Shown here in pieces: positions 17,817 through 25,951 of a DNA stretch of 64,000 bases (positions within the stretch are counted from its first letter, which is position 1; each line of letters begins with the position of its first letter). Source of the DNA: Yoonia vestfoldensis SKA53 (GTDB lineage: Bacteria > Pseudomonadota > Alphaproteobacteria > Rhodobacterales > Rhodobacteraceae). The translations under genes were made by a program, and so were the position numbers. Below the pieces are notes generated by a model. The model had not been told where the DNA came from and did no database searches. It was given only the letters and a program-made list of their open reading frames with translations. The stretch spans positions 1,113,563-1,177,562 of the forward strand of contig NZ_CH672414.1 in the NCBI RefSeq assembly GCF_000152785.1, in the 5' to 3' direction.

Positions 17817-17832
17817 CGCGCAGTGCTGCGCG
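17817..17832 (-). other. Short GC hairpin between g5 and g6
   Basis: CGCGCAG and CTGCGCG are perfect 7-bp arms around a 2-base centre in the 154-bp gap after the capsid gene. There is no downstream T-run, so it is not a typical terminator. It could slow transcription or protect the capsid mRNA 3' end, allowing more capsid than connector; that is inference. Confidence 0.35.
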
Positions 17833-17850
17833 CGCCCTATCGGGTCAGGA

Positions 17851-19029
17851 TCAGCTGACCGCGAATTTCAGCAGCTTGATCGCGGCGAAATCGCTGACCG
17901 CACCGCCCACGCGCTTGGTGGCATAAAACAGCACATGCGGCTTGGCCGAGAACGGATCGCGCAACACGCGCAGATCGGGGCGTTCGGCCACGGTATAACC
18001 CGCCCCGAAATCACCGAACGCGATGGCGGCAGAGCCTGCCGCGATATCGGGCATGTCTTCGGCCACCAGCACCGGATAACCCATCAGCCGCGCAGGCTCG
18101 CCCGCGGCCAGACCGTCGGACCACAAGAAGCGGCCGTCATTGTCCTTGAGCTTGCGGATCGTGCCAGCGGTCTTGGAATTCATCACAAAGCTGGCATTGG
18201 CGCGGTACACCGCCCCCAAGGCATAGACGAGGTCCACAATCGGATCACCCGACTGGATGCCACCGGAAACACCCGTGGCCACGAAACCGATATTGCCCCA
18301 TTCCCAGATCTCGTTTTCGACCTGTGGATAGGTCAGCATCCCCTTGGGCTTGTCGATCCCGTCGCCGTTGATAAACGCCGCCGCTTCCGAGCGCGCGAAT
18401 TTATCCGCGATCCGGCCTGCCAACCAGCCTTCGATGTCAAAGGCACTGTCATCCAGCAGCCGCTGCGACGCCTTGGGCAGCGCCGAAAGTTCATGCAGCG
18501 CAATGCTGATCCGGTCGATCTGCGGTGTAGTGGTTTCCGCCATGCTGCCCGTCTCGGTCGCCCAGCCAGCGCCCATTTCGGTGTGATCGACCAGCACGTC
18601 ATAAGATGTGGCATCCACCGTCACAACGCTGGCCACAGCCCGCAAGGATGCGGTCGAGGACAAGGTGCTTTTGATCGTCTCGGCGGTCTGGGGGTCCACC
18701 AGATAGCCACCATCGGCGGCCATCACCGATGACAGCGCCTTGCCGTCCAGATCCAGCCCGCGCAGCGCGTCATCATCGCCCGAGCGCAGATAGGCGGCAA
18801 AGGCCTTTTGATGCGGTGCATCCGGCACAGCCCCTGTCGTCAACGCGCTGCGGGCGGTCATCATCGTCTTGCGATCCAGCTTGTTCATGCGGTCATCCTG
18901 TTTTTGAAGTTTGGCCTGCAGGCCGTTGGTAAAGTTGGTGAAATCCGCCAGAAATCCGGCGATGGCTTCGGTCAGGTCAGGCGCGGACAGATCTTCTGCG
19001 ATCCGGGCCTTGGGCACGGGTGTGGTCAT
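17851..19029 (-). CDS. GTA major capsid protein, HK97 family (g5)
   Basis: 392 residues. The N-terminal 90 residues are charged and helical (KLQKQDDRMNKLDRKTM), the part removed by the prohead protease in RcGTA. The HK97-fold core starts near ALSSVMAADGGYLVDPQTAE and includes VDHTEMGAGWATETGSMAE, SQRLLDDSAFDIEGWLAGRIADKF, EAAAFINGDGIDKPKG and a C-terminal P-domain with DFGAGYTVAERPDLRVLRDPFS. The length and order are normal. TTTCC (minus GGAAA) precedes the ATG. Maturation of this protein depends on g4, whose gene is out of frame here. Confidence 0.95.
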   Translation of the reverse strand: MTTPVPKARIAEDLSAPDLTEAIAGFLADFTNFTNGLQAKLQKQDDRMNKLDRKTMMTARSALTTGAVPDAPHQKAFAAYLRSGDDDALRGLDLDGKALSSVMAADGGYLVDPQTAETIKSTLSSTASLRAVASVVTVDATSYDVLVDHTEMGAGWATETGSMAETTTPQIDRISIALHELSALPKASQRLLDDSAFDIEGWLAGRIADKFARSEAAAFINGDGIDKPKGMLTYPQVENEIWEWGNIGFVATGVSGGIQSGDPIVDLVYALGAVYRANASFVMNSKTAGTIRKLKDNDGRFLWSDGLAAGEPARLMGYPVLVAEDMPDIAAGSAAIAFGDFGAGYTVAERPDLRVLRDPFSAKPHVLFYATKRVGGAVSDFAAIKLLKFAVS

Positions 19030-19053
19030 GGGGTTTTCCTTTGGCGGTCGGGG

Positions 19054-19586
19054 TTAAAGCGGGGGCAGCAGGTGGCGCGCCTGCGCAAAAGCACGCGCAA
19101 GACGGTCCAGATCATCGGTGTCGCGGGCCTGCGCCTTGGCAGTGACACGGGCCTCGGGCAGCATCGGAAAGGTGACCAAGGACACTTCCCACAGGTCCAG
19201 TTCCGACAGGCGGCGCGCGCCGCTGGCGTCTTTATGCGCGCGCAGCGTGCGATAGCCGATCGACAGCCCGTCGATGGCGCCCGCCGCGATCAGGCTTGCG
19301 GCCTCGCGGGCGCGGGCGATGTCGGTCAACAGACGGCCCCGGACCCAGAGGCCCTTGGCATCCTCGACCACCTCGTCCCAGACGCCGATGGGCTGGGCCG
19401 GATCATGCTGCCATAGCATCTTGATCCGGCGTCCCTTGGACAGGCTGATGCGATAGGCACCGGCCTCGACGATATCGCCCCCCCCTGATCGGTTGCGCCG
19501 AACAAGGATGCATAGCCGCTGATCACCTGCCCGTCGGTAACGGTCACGGCCTGCGGGCCGGTGCAGAATTTATGTTCCAAACTCAT
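19054..19586 (-). pseudogene. GTA prohead protease, HK97 family (g4), frame broken at a run of eight G
   Basis: The start MSLEHKFCTG at 19584-19586 overlaps the g3.5 stop (ATGA) and reads the normal N-terminus to GYASLFGATDQGG. At 19478-19485 (8 C on the plus strand) the rest of the protease continues in the -1 frame: DIVEAGAYRIS, MLWQHDPAQPIG (catalytic His), GAIDGLSIGYRT (catalytic Ser) and the normal end HLLPPL. Six or nine G would keep one frame. Without a shift the product is 86 residues and ends at 19326. A sequencing error, a real mutation, a phase-variable tract or -1 slippage on G GGG GGG would all fit; see findings. Everything else about the gene is intact. Confidence 0.85.
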
Positions 19587-19789
19587 GATATGGCTCCAGT
19601 GATTGCCTTGACGATCTCGATAACCAGCAGACCGGCGCAGCCGCAGACCACGATCCAGACCTGCCATGCCAGCCGTGCGATGATGCTTTCGATCCGGCCA
19701 AGGCGCAGATCGACCTGCGCGAACCAGAAATCCGATGCAGGCGGCGGCGGGCGGCGCTGGCCGCGCAGGGCGATCACCTTGTCATCCAT
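19583..19789 (-). CDS. GTA small membrane protein (g3.5), head formation family
   Basis: 68 residues, start MDDKVIALRG at 19787-19789 overlapping the portal stop by 8 bp. A Pro/Arg-rich stretch (QRRPPPPASDFWFAQVDLRLGRIESI) is followed by one predicted membrane helix (WQVWIVVCGCAGLLVIEIVKAI). Its place between portal and protease matches RcGTA g3.5 (rcc01685), reported to be needed for head formation. The membrane helix suggests heads may assemble near the membrane, which is inference. Confidence 0.85.
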   Translation of the reverse strand: MDDKVIALRGQRRPPPPASDFWFAQVDLRLGRIESIIARLAWQVWIVVCGCAGLLVIEIVKAITGAIS

Positions 19790-20957
19790 GCTGGCCGACC
19801 TCCTGCGCAGGCAGGCCCAACAGGCGGCGCTTTTCGGCATCACTCAGGAACGCAGCCGCCCCCACCCGCGCCCACAGGCTGTCACGTTCATGCGACAGCG
19901 CGGCGATCTGGTCGCTATCGGGGCGGATCTCGATCCGCTGGCCCGAAAAATCCGACAGCCAGTCCGCGATGACCGATGCCACGCGGGTCGCCAAAGGCAG
20001 CACCGTCAGGCGGTAGAAGGCGCGGTTGGCCTCTTGGTAATTGGCATAGGTCGCGTCACCGGGAATCCCCAGCAGCATCGGCGGCACACCAAAGGCGATG
20101 GCAATCTCGCGCGCGGCGGCCTCCTTGGTTTTCTGAAATTCCATGTCAGAGGGCGAAAACCCCATCGGTTTCCAGTCCAGCCCCCCTTCCAGCAGCATCG
20201 GCCGGCCTGCGTTGCGCGCGCCCTGATGCTGGCTTTCCATTTCACTGACCAGCCGGTCGTATTGATCACTGGTCAGCGCAGATTGACCATCCGCACCGCG
20301 ATAGACAATCGCGCCCGAAGGCCGTGCCGCATTGTCAAGCAAGGCCTTGGACCAGCGCGAAGCGGCATTATGCACGTCGATGGCCGCGGCACAGGCCTGC
20401 AAAGGCGAAAACCCGTAATGATCATCTTGCGGATGAAAGGATTTGACATGGCAGATCGGGCTGTGATCCTCGGTGACGGCAAAGCGGTGCTTGCGGCCAT
20501 CGACACTATATTCATACCCCTTGGGCCAGCCATCCGGCCCCGGGATCACGGCCATCCGGTCAGAGCGCAGAACATGGATCTCGGCCGGCAGGCGATCCAC
20601 CGCCACCGCCTCCAGATAACCGTTGCCGGTCAGCAGCAACTGCCCGAACAAGGCTTCGAGCAATTCTGCACGGCCCTGTGCGCCATTGGGACGCGCCAGT
20701 AGCGCCTGCACCGGATGGCGGTCATAGCGGTGGTCGTCATCCTGCACCACCAGCGGGATCGCTGCGGCCGCCTCGGCAATCAGGCGCACCGCACGAAAGC
20801 CGACCGGATTGCCCAGAAACCCTGTCCGGGTCAACGACACGACATCGCGCGGCGACCAGGCCACCCGCCCCGCCCCCTGCAGCGCGACGACACGGCCCGT
20901 GGCCGAGGTCTTGACCTGCGGTGCAGCGGGCGGTTTGCGGTTCAGGAAATCAAACAT
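19782..20957 (-). CDS. GTA portal protein, HK97/phage portal family (g3)
   Basis: 391 residues forming the dodecameric DNA entry ring. Family landmarks: FRAVRLIAEAAAAIPLVV, LLARPNGAQGRAELLEALFGQLLLTGNGYLE, VKSFHPQDDHYGFSPLQACAAAIDVHN, MDFQ-like MEFQKTKEAAAREIAIAFGVPPMLLG and QEANRAFYRLTVLPLA. Start MFDFLNRKP with GAGGAGAAGCC upstream. It is separated from the terminase gene by 253 bp of repeat-rich DNA, unlike the tight spacing elsewhere, so it may need its own promoter or read-through. Confidence 0.94.
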   Translation of the reverse strand: MFDFLNRKPPAAPQVKTSATGRVVALQGAGRVAWSPRDVVSLTRTGFLGNPVGFRAVRLIAEAAAAIPLVVQDDDHRYDRHPVQALLARPNGAQGRAELLEALFGQLLLTGNGYLEAVAVDRLPAEIHVLRSDRMAVIPGPDGWPKGYEYSVDGRKHRFAVTEDHSPICHVKSFHPQDDHYGFSPLQACAAAIDVHNAASRWSKALLDNAARPSGAIVYRGADGQSALTSDQYDRLVSEMESQHQGARNAGRPMLLEGGLDWKPMGFSPSDMEFQKTKEAAAREIAIAFGVPPMLLGIPGDATYANYQEANRAFYRLTVLPLATRVASVIADWLSDFSGQRIEIRPDSDQIAALSHERDSLWARVGAAAFLSDAEKRRLLGLPAQEVGQHG

Positions 20958-21210
20958 GGCTTCTCCTCGAAACGATCATTGCGGCGTTGAAAGGACTTTA
21001 GCGCACAGGGCTGAGGATGCGGTTACGGCACCGTGCGCGCCCGCACGCAACACCTGCCCGGGCTGCACCGGCAGGAGCGCTCCGCGCGGGAGTATTTAAG
21101 GAAAAGAGAAGTCGAAAGAAAAAGCTGGGGCCCGCTGTTGATGCCCCGGCTTCTTATTTCCAAAAATACTCCCGCGCGGCGCGCCCGAGCAGCCCGCAGG
21201 GCTGCGACGG
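20958..21210. other. Non-coding spacer between GTA terminase and portal genes
   Basis: 253 bp without a supportable gene. It contains a 98-bp nested inverted repeat (21082-21179) and a separate hairpin GCAGCCC/GGGCTGC (21189-21195 and 21199-21205) directly after the g2 stop. The ORFs crossing it are made of repeat sequence and differ in every frame. A promoter for g3 could lie at 20958-21080, but no clear -35/-10 pair was found. Confidence 0.7.
21082..21179. repeat. 98-bp nested inverted repeat (two opposed palindromic-repeat copies)
   Basis: Outer arms: 16 bp at 21082-21097 and its exact inverse at 21164-21179 (CCGCGCGGGAGTATTT type). These continue with partial symmetry through GGAAA...AGAAG. 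Inner arms: AAGCTGGGGC (21122-21131) and GCCCCGGCTT (21143-21152), with one G:U-compatible mismatch. The outer arm with CTTCTTATTTCCAAAAATACT looks like a dispersed intergenic element of Rhodobacterales, present here as two convergent copies. Confidence 0.75.
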
Positions 21211-22587
21211 CTACAACCCCCTGATCTGGGGGTGGCGCCAGCTTTGGGCCGGGCCGATCATCAGGTCGTGGATCGCCCAGACCAAAGCATCGACACGGTC
21301 GGGCGATCCGCGGCCCTGATAGCCCGCGCCGGTCATCTGGCACATCTGGTCCTCCAGATCGCCAAGCCCGCGCAGGTGCCGCACGCGGCCCTGTTCATAA
21401 AGGGCGGCGACAGGTTCGGCGCGCGCGATCTTGCCACGGCTGGCATGGACCGCGCGCAACGGCACCAGCGGGTCGATCTGGCGGATCACGGCAGCGACCA
21501 TGTCACCGCCCTGGTTCACCTCGGCCACCAGCCGGTCGGCATTGTGGCGCGCCATGGCACCAATGGCAGCGCGCGCCCAGGTATCGGGGCTGGCGCCTTG
21601 CAGGCTCGCGTCTTCGAGCACATAGGCGCGCCAGTCCTGCACCGGCCCTGCCATCACCACGCCTGCGACGATGATCCCGCAGGCATCCGATCCGGCATGG
21701 GCCGTGGTGGGCGGGTCGATCGCGACGACAATTCGCGTCAGCGGCGGTGCTCTGTCCACCTGACAGGCGGCCAGCGCGCCCATCTGCCATAAGGCGCCAT
21801 CCACATCATCGAGCATCACGCCTTCGAGTTCCTGCCGCCCCAATGCCGTGCCAGCATATTCCGCCGTCATTTCCGCCAGAAAGCTGTCGGCGAGATTGGC
21901 GCGATTGGCGCTGGTGGGGGCATGGGTGACGACCGTGCTGGGCCGGTCCAGCAGTTTGCGCAGCAATGCCTGCCTGCGCGGCGTTGTCGTGACGCAGACG
22001 CGCGGTGCATCCCCCAGCCGCAACCCGAATTGCAGCATGTCCCATGTGGCCGCAGCCTTGCGCCATTTGGCCAGCTCGTCCACCCACGCGGCATCGAACT
22101 GGGGGCCGCGCAGCGCCTCTGGGTCTTGCGCGGAAAACAGCGTGGCCTGCGCGCCATTGGGCCAGACCAGCATCTGGCGGGTAGCGATCCATTTGGGGCG
22201 CGCGTCGGGCGGGCAGACCGCCATGATCCCGCTGTCACCGAACACCATCACCTCGCGCGCCTGGTGATAGGTTTCACCGACCACCGCGATCCGGCGCGCA
22301 CCACTGGCCACCATGCGGCGCACCCATTCGGCGCCCGCGCGGGTCTTGCCGGCCCCCCGTCCGCCCAAGATGACCCAGGTCCGCCAATCGCCCTGCGGCG
22401 GCAATTGATGCGGCATCGCCCAGAAGGCAAACAGATAGGGCAGCGCCTGCAATTCGGCGTCACTCAGGCTGGTCAGGAACGCCTGTTGCACCGAGACTGG
22501 CGCGGAGGCGATCAAATCTGCGCCCAAGCTCGTCGCGGATGCTGTCAAGGTCGGCGCTGTCAGCGGGGTTTGCGGTTTGGGCAGCAT
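21211..22587 (-). CDS. GTA large terminase subunit (g2)
   Basis: 458-residue packaging motor that fills GTA heads with host DNA. The ATPase domain has Walker A GGRGAGKT (75-82) and Walker B AWVDE (167-171), followed by the coupling motif VCVTTTPRR. The nuclease domain has acidic residues in VVAIDPPTTAHAGSDACG, LVAEVNQGGDMV and a C-terminal SPDRVDALVWAIHDL. The first 128 bp overlap the 3' end of g1 in another frame. A later in-frame start would remove this overlap but also the N-terminal residues; the longer form is kept with moderate certainty about the exact start. Confidence 0.94.
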   Translation of the reverse strand: MLPKPQTPLTAPTLTASATSLGADLIASAPVSVQQAFLTSLSDAELQALPYLFAFWAMPHQLPPQGDWRTWVILGGRGAGKTRAGAEWVRRMVASGARRIAVVGETYHQAREVMVFGDSGIMAVCPPDARPKWIATRQMLVWPNGAQATLFSAQDPEALRGPQFDAAWVDELAKWRKAAATWDMLQFGLRLGDAPRVCVTTTPRRQALLRKLLDRPSTVVTHAPTSANRANLADSFLAEMTAEYAGTALGRQELEGVMLDDVDGALWQMGALAACQVDRAPPLTRIVVAIDPPTTAHAGSDACGIIVAGVVMAGPVQDWRAYVLEDASLQGASPDTWARAAIGAMARHNADRLVAEVNQGGDMVAAVIRQIDPLVPLRAVHASRGKIARAEPVAALYEQGRVRHLRGLGDLEDQMCQMTGAGYQGRGSPDRVDALVWAIHDLMIGPAQSWRHPQIRGL

Positions 22588-22816
22588 TGAAAGCCTCCTC
22601 TGCGGTCAGCACCTTGAGATGCGCCGCGATCAATTGATCCATACGGGTGATAATCGTGCGGGGGGTATCTTCGGTCAGATCGTCGGTGATCCGCAGGCTG
22701 TGGTCCAGCAAGGCGCGGATTCGCGCGAACAGGGTCGTGATTTCCGCCACCCGCGCCTGAGCCTGAGCCTGTGCCTTGGCCTGCGCGGTGGAATCGTGGT
22801 CGTGTCGTGCAGTCAT
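22460..22816 (-). CDS. GTA small terminase subunit (g1)
   Basis: 118 residues, first gene of the cluster. The N-terminus is low-complexity (Ala/Gln repeats, residues 10-22), followed by a helical region (VAEITTLFARIRALLDHSLRITDDL, IITRMDQLIAAHLKVLTAEEAFNAA) and a charged C-terminus. It corresponds to RcGTA g1, a divergent TerS. The predicted ATG at 22814-22816 has only a weak ribosome site (CAGGTC). The DNA just upstream (22817-22916) must hold the GTA promoter, but no sigma-70-like pair is obvious, in line with dependence on a dedicated activator (GafA) in R. capsulatus. Confidence 0.85.
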   Translation of the reverse strand: MTARHDHDSTAQAKAQAQAQARVAEITTLFARIRALLDHSLRITDDLTEDTPRTIITRMDQLIAAHLKVLTAEEAFNAAQTANPADSADLDSIRDELGRRFDRLRASLGATGVPDQPE

Positions 22817-22916
22817 GGTGTTGTGACCTGTTAGGAGCCTTCCGCAGGTCGAGTGGGCGACGATCCCGTCACGCCATCTAGCGGGCCGATCCTATCGCAA
22901 ACCGGCACAAAACGCA

Positions 22917-22951
22917 ACAAAGGGCCGCCCGAGCAGCGGGCGACCCTTTGT
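22917..22951 (-). terminator. Intrinsic terminator after mltG, isolating the GTA cluster
   Basis: Arms of 15 bp (22917-22931 and 22937-22951), ACAAAGGG/CCCTTTGT at the base and CGCCCG/CGGGCG above, with one mismatch and a 5-base loop. It lies 25 bp past the mltG stop on the same strand and before g1. It stops fatty-acid operon transcripts from entering the GTA genes. Confidence 0.8.
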
Positions 22952-22975
22952 CAGTTTCTTTATCTTTTCAACGGA

Positions 22976-24133
22976 TTACTGGTTTGATTCGCGCTCGGCC
23001 TCGATCCGGCGCCAAATGGCCACCGCGCGGTTATGGTCGGCCAGATTGGTGGTGAACGTATGCCCGCCGGTGCCATTAGCGACGAAAAAGATATAATCGG
23101 TTTCATCGGGATTGACCGCTGCGGCGATACTGGCCTGACCTGGATTGGCAATTGGCGTCGGCGGCAAACCGTCGATCACATAGGTGTTCCACGGATTGTC
23201 ATCGCGCAATTCGCTTTGCCGGATGCCGCGGCCCAGCACGCCCTGGCCACGCGTCACGCCATAGATCACGGTGGGGTCGGTCTGCAAACGCATCCCCTGC
23301 CGCAGGCGGTTGACGAAGACGCTGGCGACCTGCCGGCGTTCGTCGATCTCGCTGGTTTCCTTTTCGATGATGCTGGCAAGGACCAGCATTTCGGCAGGGC
23401 TGTCCAGCGGCAGGCCGTCCTGCCGGTTGGCCCAGGCCGTGGCGATGGTATCGTTCTGCCGCGCCGTCATCTGCGCAAGGATCGCGGACACGGGCGCGCC
23501 TGGGGTGAATTCATAGCTGGCAGGGGCCAGCGATCCCTCAGGCGGGGTTTCGGTGACATCGGCATCCAGCGTGCTGATGCCGCGCAACGCGTTCAGCACC
23601 TGCCAGCTGGTGACACCTTCCGCCAGCACGACGCGAAAACGGGTATCGGCCTGCGTGCGAACCTCAGTATAGATCGCGGGGTCGTCTTGGGACAGCGGGT
23701 CAAAGCTGGCACGCTCCACGAAACGGTTGGTCGCGGGGTCCAGTTCGCGCACCACGCCTTGCAGCTGGTTCACACCGATGCGGTAAATCACCTCGGTGCC
23801 GCAGCTATTGGCACCGCCGCGCGTGATGATATCCATGATCTGTTCCATCGACGCCGCTTCCGGCACAAGGAAACTGCCCGCTTTCAACAGGCCCGATGTC
23901 TCGCTGTAATCGGCACCGATGCGCAGGATCGTGCCGTTGCTGACAGCCCCCTGCGCCACCAACGTATCCGTGACCCGTGACATCGACGCGCCGCTGGGCA
24001 CCTGAAAACAGATCGCTTGGGCCAAGGGGCCGGGGTCGCGGTATTGTTTCGTCCCCCAGCCAACAGCCCCGGCCAGCAAGAACAGCGCAACCGTGAAAAA
24101 GGTCAGGAAATTCGCTGCGATATGTCGCCACAT
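22976..24133 (-). CDS. mltG: Endolytic peptidoglycan transglycosylase MltG
   Basis: 385 residues. Start MWRHIAANFLTFF at 24131-24133 shares one base with the fabF stop (TGATG). One N-terminal membrane helix (about 6-27) is followed by LysM-like and YceG catalytic domains. The catalytic Glu is in LASIIEKETSE, with SVFVNRLRQGMRLQTDPTVIYG and NTYVIDGLPPTPIANPG typical of the family. It cleaves nascent glycan strands at the inner membrane and sets their length. Downstream of fabF, a frequent arrangement in alphaproteobacteria. Confidence 0.95.
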   Translation of the reverse strand: MWRHIAANFLTFFTVALFLLAGAVGWGTKQYRDPGPLAQAICFQVPSGASMSRVTDTLVAQGAVSNGTILRIGADYSETSGLLKAGSFLVPEAASMEQIMDIITRGGANSCGTEVIYRIGVNQLQGVVRELDPATNRFVERASFDPLSQDDPAIYTEVRTQADTRFRVVLAEGVTSWQVLNALRGISTLDADVTETPPEGSLAPASYEFTPGAPVSAILAQMTARQNDTIATAWANRQDGLPLDSPAEMLVLASIIEKETSEIDERRQVASVFVNRLRQGMRLQTDPTVIYGVTRGQGVLGRGIRQSELRDDNPWNTYVIDGLPPTPIANPGQASIAAAVNPDETDYIFFVANGTGGHTFTTNLADHNRAVAIWRRIEAERESNQ

Positions 24134-25395
24134 CAAGCGATTTTCCCGAAAATCACGCTGGCATTGGTGCCCCCGAAGCCAAAGGAATTCGACAGGGCAA
24201 TGTCGATCCGGCGTGCGCGTTTGGTATTGGCACACAGGTCCACGGTGGTTTCGACATCGGGATTGTCCAGATTGATCGTCGGCGGAGCCACCTGATCGCG
24301 GATCGCAAGGATGGAAAACACCGCTTCAATCGCGCCAGCAGCCCCCAGCAGGTGGCCGGTCGCCGATTTGGTCGAGGACATGGTCAGTTTCGCCGCGGCC
24401 TGCGGCCCGACAAGCCGTTCCACCGCGCCCAGTTCGATCGTATCGGCCATGGTCGATGTGCCATGCGCGTTGACGTAATCAATCTGCGCGGGGTCGATGC
24501 CGGCATTGCGGCAGGCAGCGCGCATCGCGCGTTCGGCACCTTCATGGTCGGGCGGCGGGGCAGTGATGTGATGGGCGTCACCGGACAGACCGTACCCCAA
24601 CACCTCGGCATAGATTTTCGCACCGCGCGCCTTGGCATGTTCATATTCTTCGAGCACGACGATCCCTGCCCCCTCGCCCATGACAAACCCGTCACGGTCA
24701 CGGTCCCAGGGGCGGCTGGCCTTGGTCGGATCATCGTTATGGGCGGTGGACAAAGCCTTGCAGGCGTTGAAACCGGCAATGCCAAGTTCGCAAATCGCGG
24801 CCTCTGCGCCGCCTGCGATCATCACATCGGCATCGCCGAACATGATCAGGCGGGATGCGTCGCCAATCGCATGCGCGCCGGTGGAACAGGCGGTGACAGG
24901 CGCATGGTTCGGCCCGCGAAACCCGTAGCGGATCGACACCTGCCCAGAGATCAGGTTGATCAACGCGCCGGGCACAAAGAAAGGCGACACGCGGCGCGGC
25001 CCTTTTTCGGCCATCATCACGGCGGTATTGGCGATGGAATTGAGACCACCAATCCCCGACCCGATCATCACGCCCGTGCGTTCAAGATCGGCAGGGTCTG
25101 TGGGCTGCCAGCCCGCATCCTCGATCGCCTGCTGGGCGGCGGCCATGCCGAACAGGATAAAGGTATCGACCTTGCGCTGTTCTTTGGGTTCCATATAGGC
25201 GTCGGCGTTGAACGTGCCGTCACTGCCATCGCCCAAGGGAACCTCGCAAGCATATTGCGTGGTCAAACGGCTGGGATCAAAGCCGGTGATCTTGCCCGCG
25301 CCAGACGCACCGGCCAGCAGGCGTTCCCATGTTTTTTCAACCCCGTCAGCCAGCGGCGTGACCAACCCCAACCCAGTTACAACGACACGACGCAT
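24133..25395 (-). CDS. fabF: 3-oxoacyl-[acyl-carrier-protein] synthase II
   Basis: Condenses malonyl-ACP with acyl-ACP in fatty acid elongation. 420 residues with the full thiolase-fold triad: Cys170 in VTACSTGAHAIG, His311 in NAHGTSTMAD and His348 in SATGHLLGA, plus Lys in SSTKSATG and the GFGGTNAS C-terminal loop. GAGGA precedes the ATG. It lies 152 bp after acpP with a terminator hairpin between, so it probably has partial read-through or its own promoter. Confidence 0.96.
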   Translation of the reverse strand: MRRVVVTGLGLVTPLADGVEKTWERLLAGASGAGKITGFDPSRLTTQYACEVPLGDGSDGTFNADAYMEPKEQRKVDTFILFGMAAAQQAIEDAGWQPTDPADLERTGVMIGSGIGGLNSIANTAVMMAEKGPRRVSPFFVPGALINLISGQVSIRYGFRGPNHAPVTACSTGAHAIGDASRLIMFGDADVMIAGGAEAAICELGIAGFNACKALSTAHNDDPTKASRPWDRDRDGFVMGEGAGIVVLEEYEHAKARGAKIYAEVLGYGLSGDAHHITAPPPDHEGAERAMRAACRNAGIDPAQIDYVNAHGTSTMADTIELGAVERLVGPQAAAKLTMSSTKSATGHLLGAAGAIEAVFSILAIRDQVAPPTINLDNPDVETTVDLCANTKRARRIDIALSNSFGFGGTNASVIFGKIA

Positions 25396-25504
25396 CTGAT
25401 GTCCTCACCCTTTTGGTGTATTTTCGACTTGATACCCCAGCCCACCCACACGGGGCAAGGGCGGGGATGATGGCACGGGCGCAAAGCGACGCGCCAAAGC
25501 AAAA

Positions 25505-25524
25505 CGGCGCCCCGAAGGACGCCG
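25505..25524 (-). terminator. UUCG-loop terminator after acpP
   Basis: On the minus strand CGGCGTCC-TTCG-GGGCGCCG is followed by TTTTGCTTT. The 8-bp stem includes one G:U pair and the very stable UUCG tetraloop. It lies 23 bp past the acpP stop and can adjust the acpP to fabF transcript ratio. Confidence 0.8.
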
Positions 25525-25547
25525 CCCGCAACCCCGCAGGGCTGAAT

Positions 25548-25781
25548 TTATTGCGCGCTGGAAATGAATTTCACGGCGTCGCCAAAGGTCTGGATCGTTT
25601 CGGCAGCATCATCGGGGATCTCGATCCCGAATTCTTCTTCGAACGCCATTACCAATTCGACGGTATCAAGGCTGTCTGCACCCAGATCATCAATGAAGGA
25701 CGCAGTCTCCGTCACTTTGTCTTCTTCAACACCAAGATGCTCTACAACGATCTTGCGTACGCGGTCGGCCACATCGCTCAT
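25548..25781 (-). CDS. acpP: Acyl carrier protein
   Basis: 77 residues, acidic, with the phosphopantetheine attachment Ser37 in [19 protein letters not shown]. It carries growing acyl chains for FabD, FabG and FabF encoded around it. The ATG has GAGGAATT upstream. Length and sequence are canonical, with high conservation expected. Confidence 0.98.
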   Translation of the reverse strand: MSDVADRVRKIVVEHLGVEEDKVTETASFIDDLGADSLDTVELVMAFEEEFGIEIPDDAAETIQTFGDAVKFISSAQ

Positions 25782-25951
25782 GTCAATTCCTCATGTCTTT
25801 CTGGGCAGCTGCCCGTTTTCAGATTCCCTTGCGGGATTTAGCAAAGCGGGCATTCACCGCATCTTCAAGCTGCGAGGCTCATAGCAGAGAATTTCGTCTT
25901 GGCAAACGATTTCCCCGCCCGCCTGGTTCCCCGCCTGTTTCCCCGCCTGGT

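Larger units (their letters stand above)
8614..22816 (-). mobile_element. RcGTA-like gene transfer agent structural gene cluster
   Basis: A head-to-tail set of phage-like genes in the order of the Rhodobacter capsulatus GTA cluster: small and large terminase, portal, membrane protein, prohead protease, HK97 capsid, connector, stopper, tail terminator, tail tube, chaperones, tape measure, distal tail, hub, cell-wall peptidase and the megatron fibre-hub protein. There is no integrase, replication, lysogeny or holin/lysin gene within it, as expected of a GTA and not of a prophage. Most genes overlap by 1-4 bp. Two defects or oddities exist: the frame break in g4 (19478-19485) and the inverted-repeat spacer at 20958-21210. 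Confidence 0.93.

Noticed and set aside
17617-18732. 371-codon plus-strand frame across the GTA capsid gene
   Set aside because: Antisense to an HK97 capsid protein with full-length family features.
8614-22816. Interpretation of the phage-like genes as a prophage
   Set aside because: No integrase, repressor, replication or lysis genes and no att-like flanking repeats; gene order and the cysE flank match GTA.
23033-23980. 315-codon plus-strand frame opposite mltG
   Set aside because: Antisense to a conserved transglycosylase gene with its catalytic motif; no independent support.
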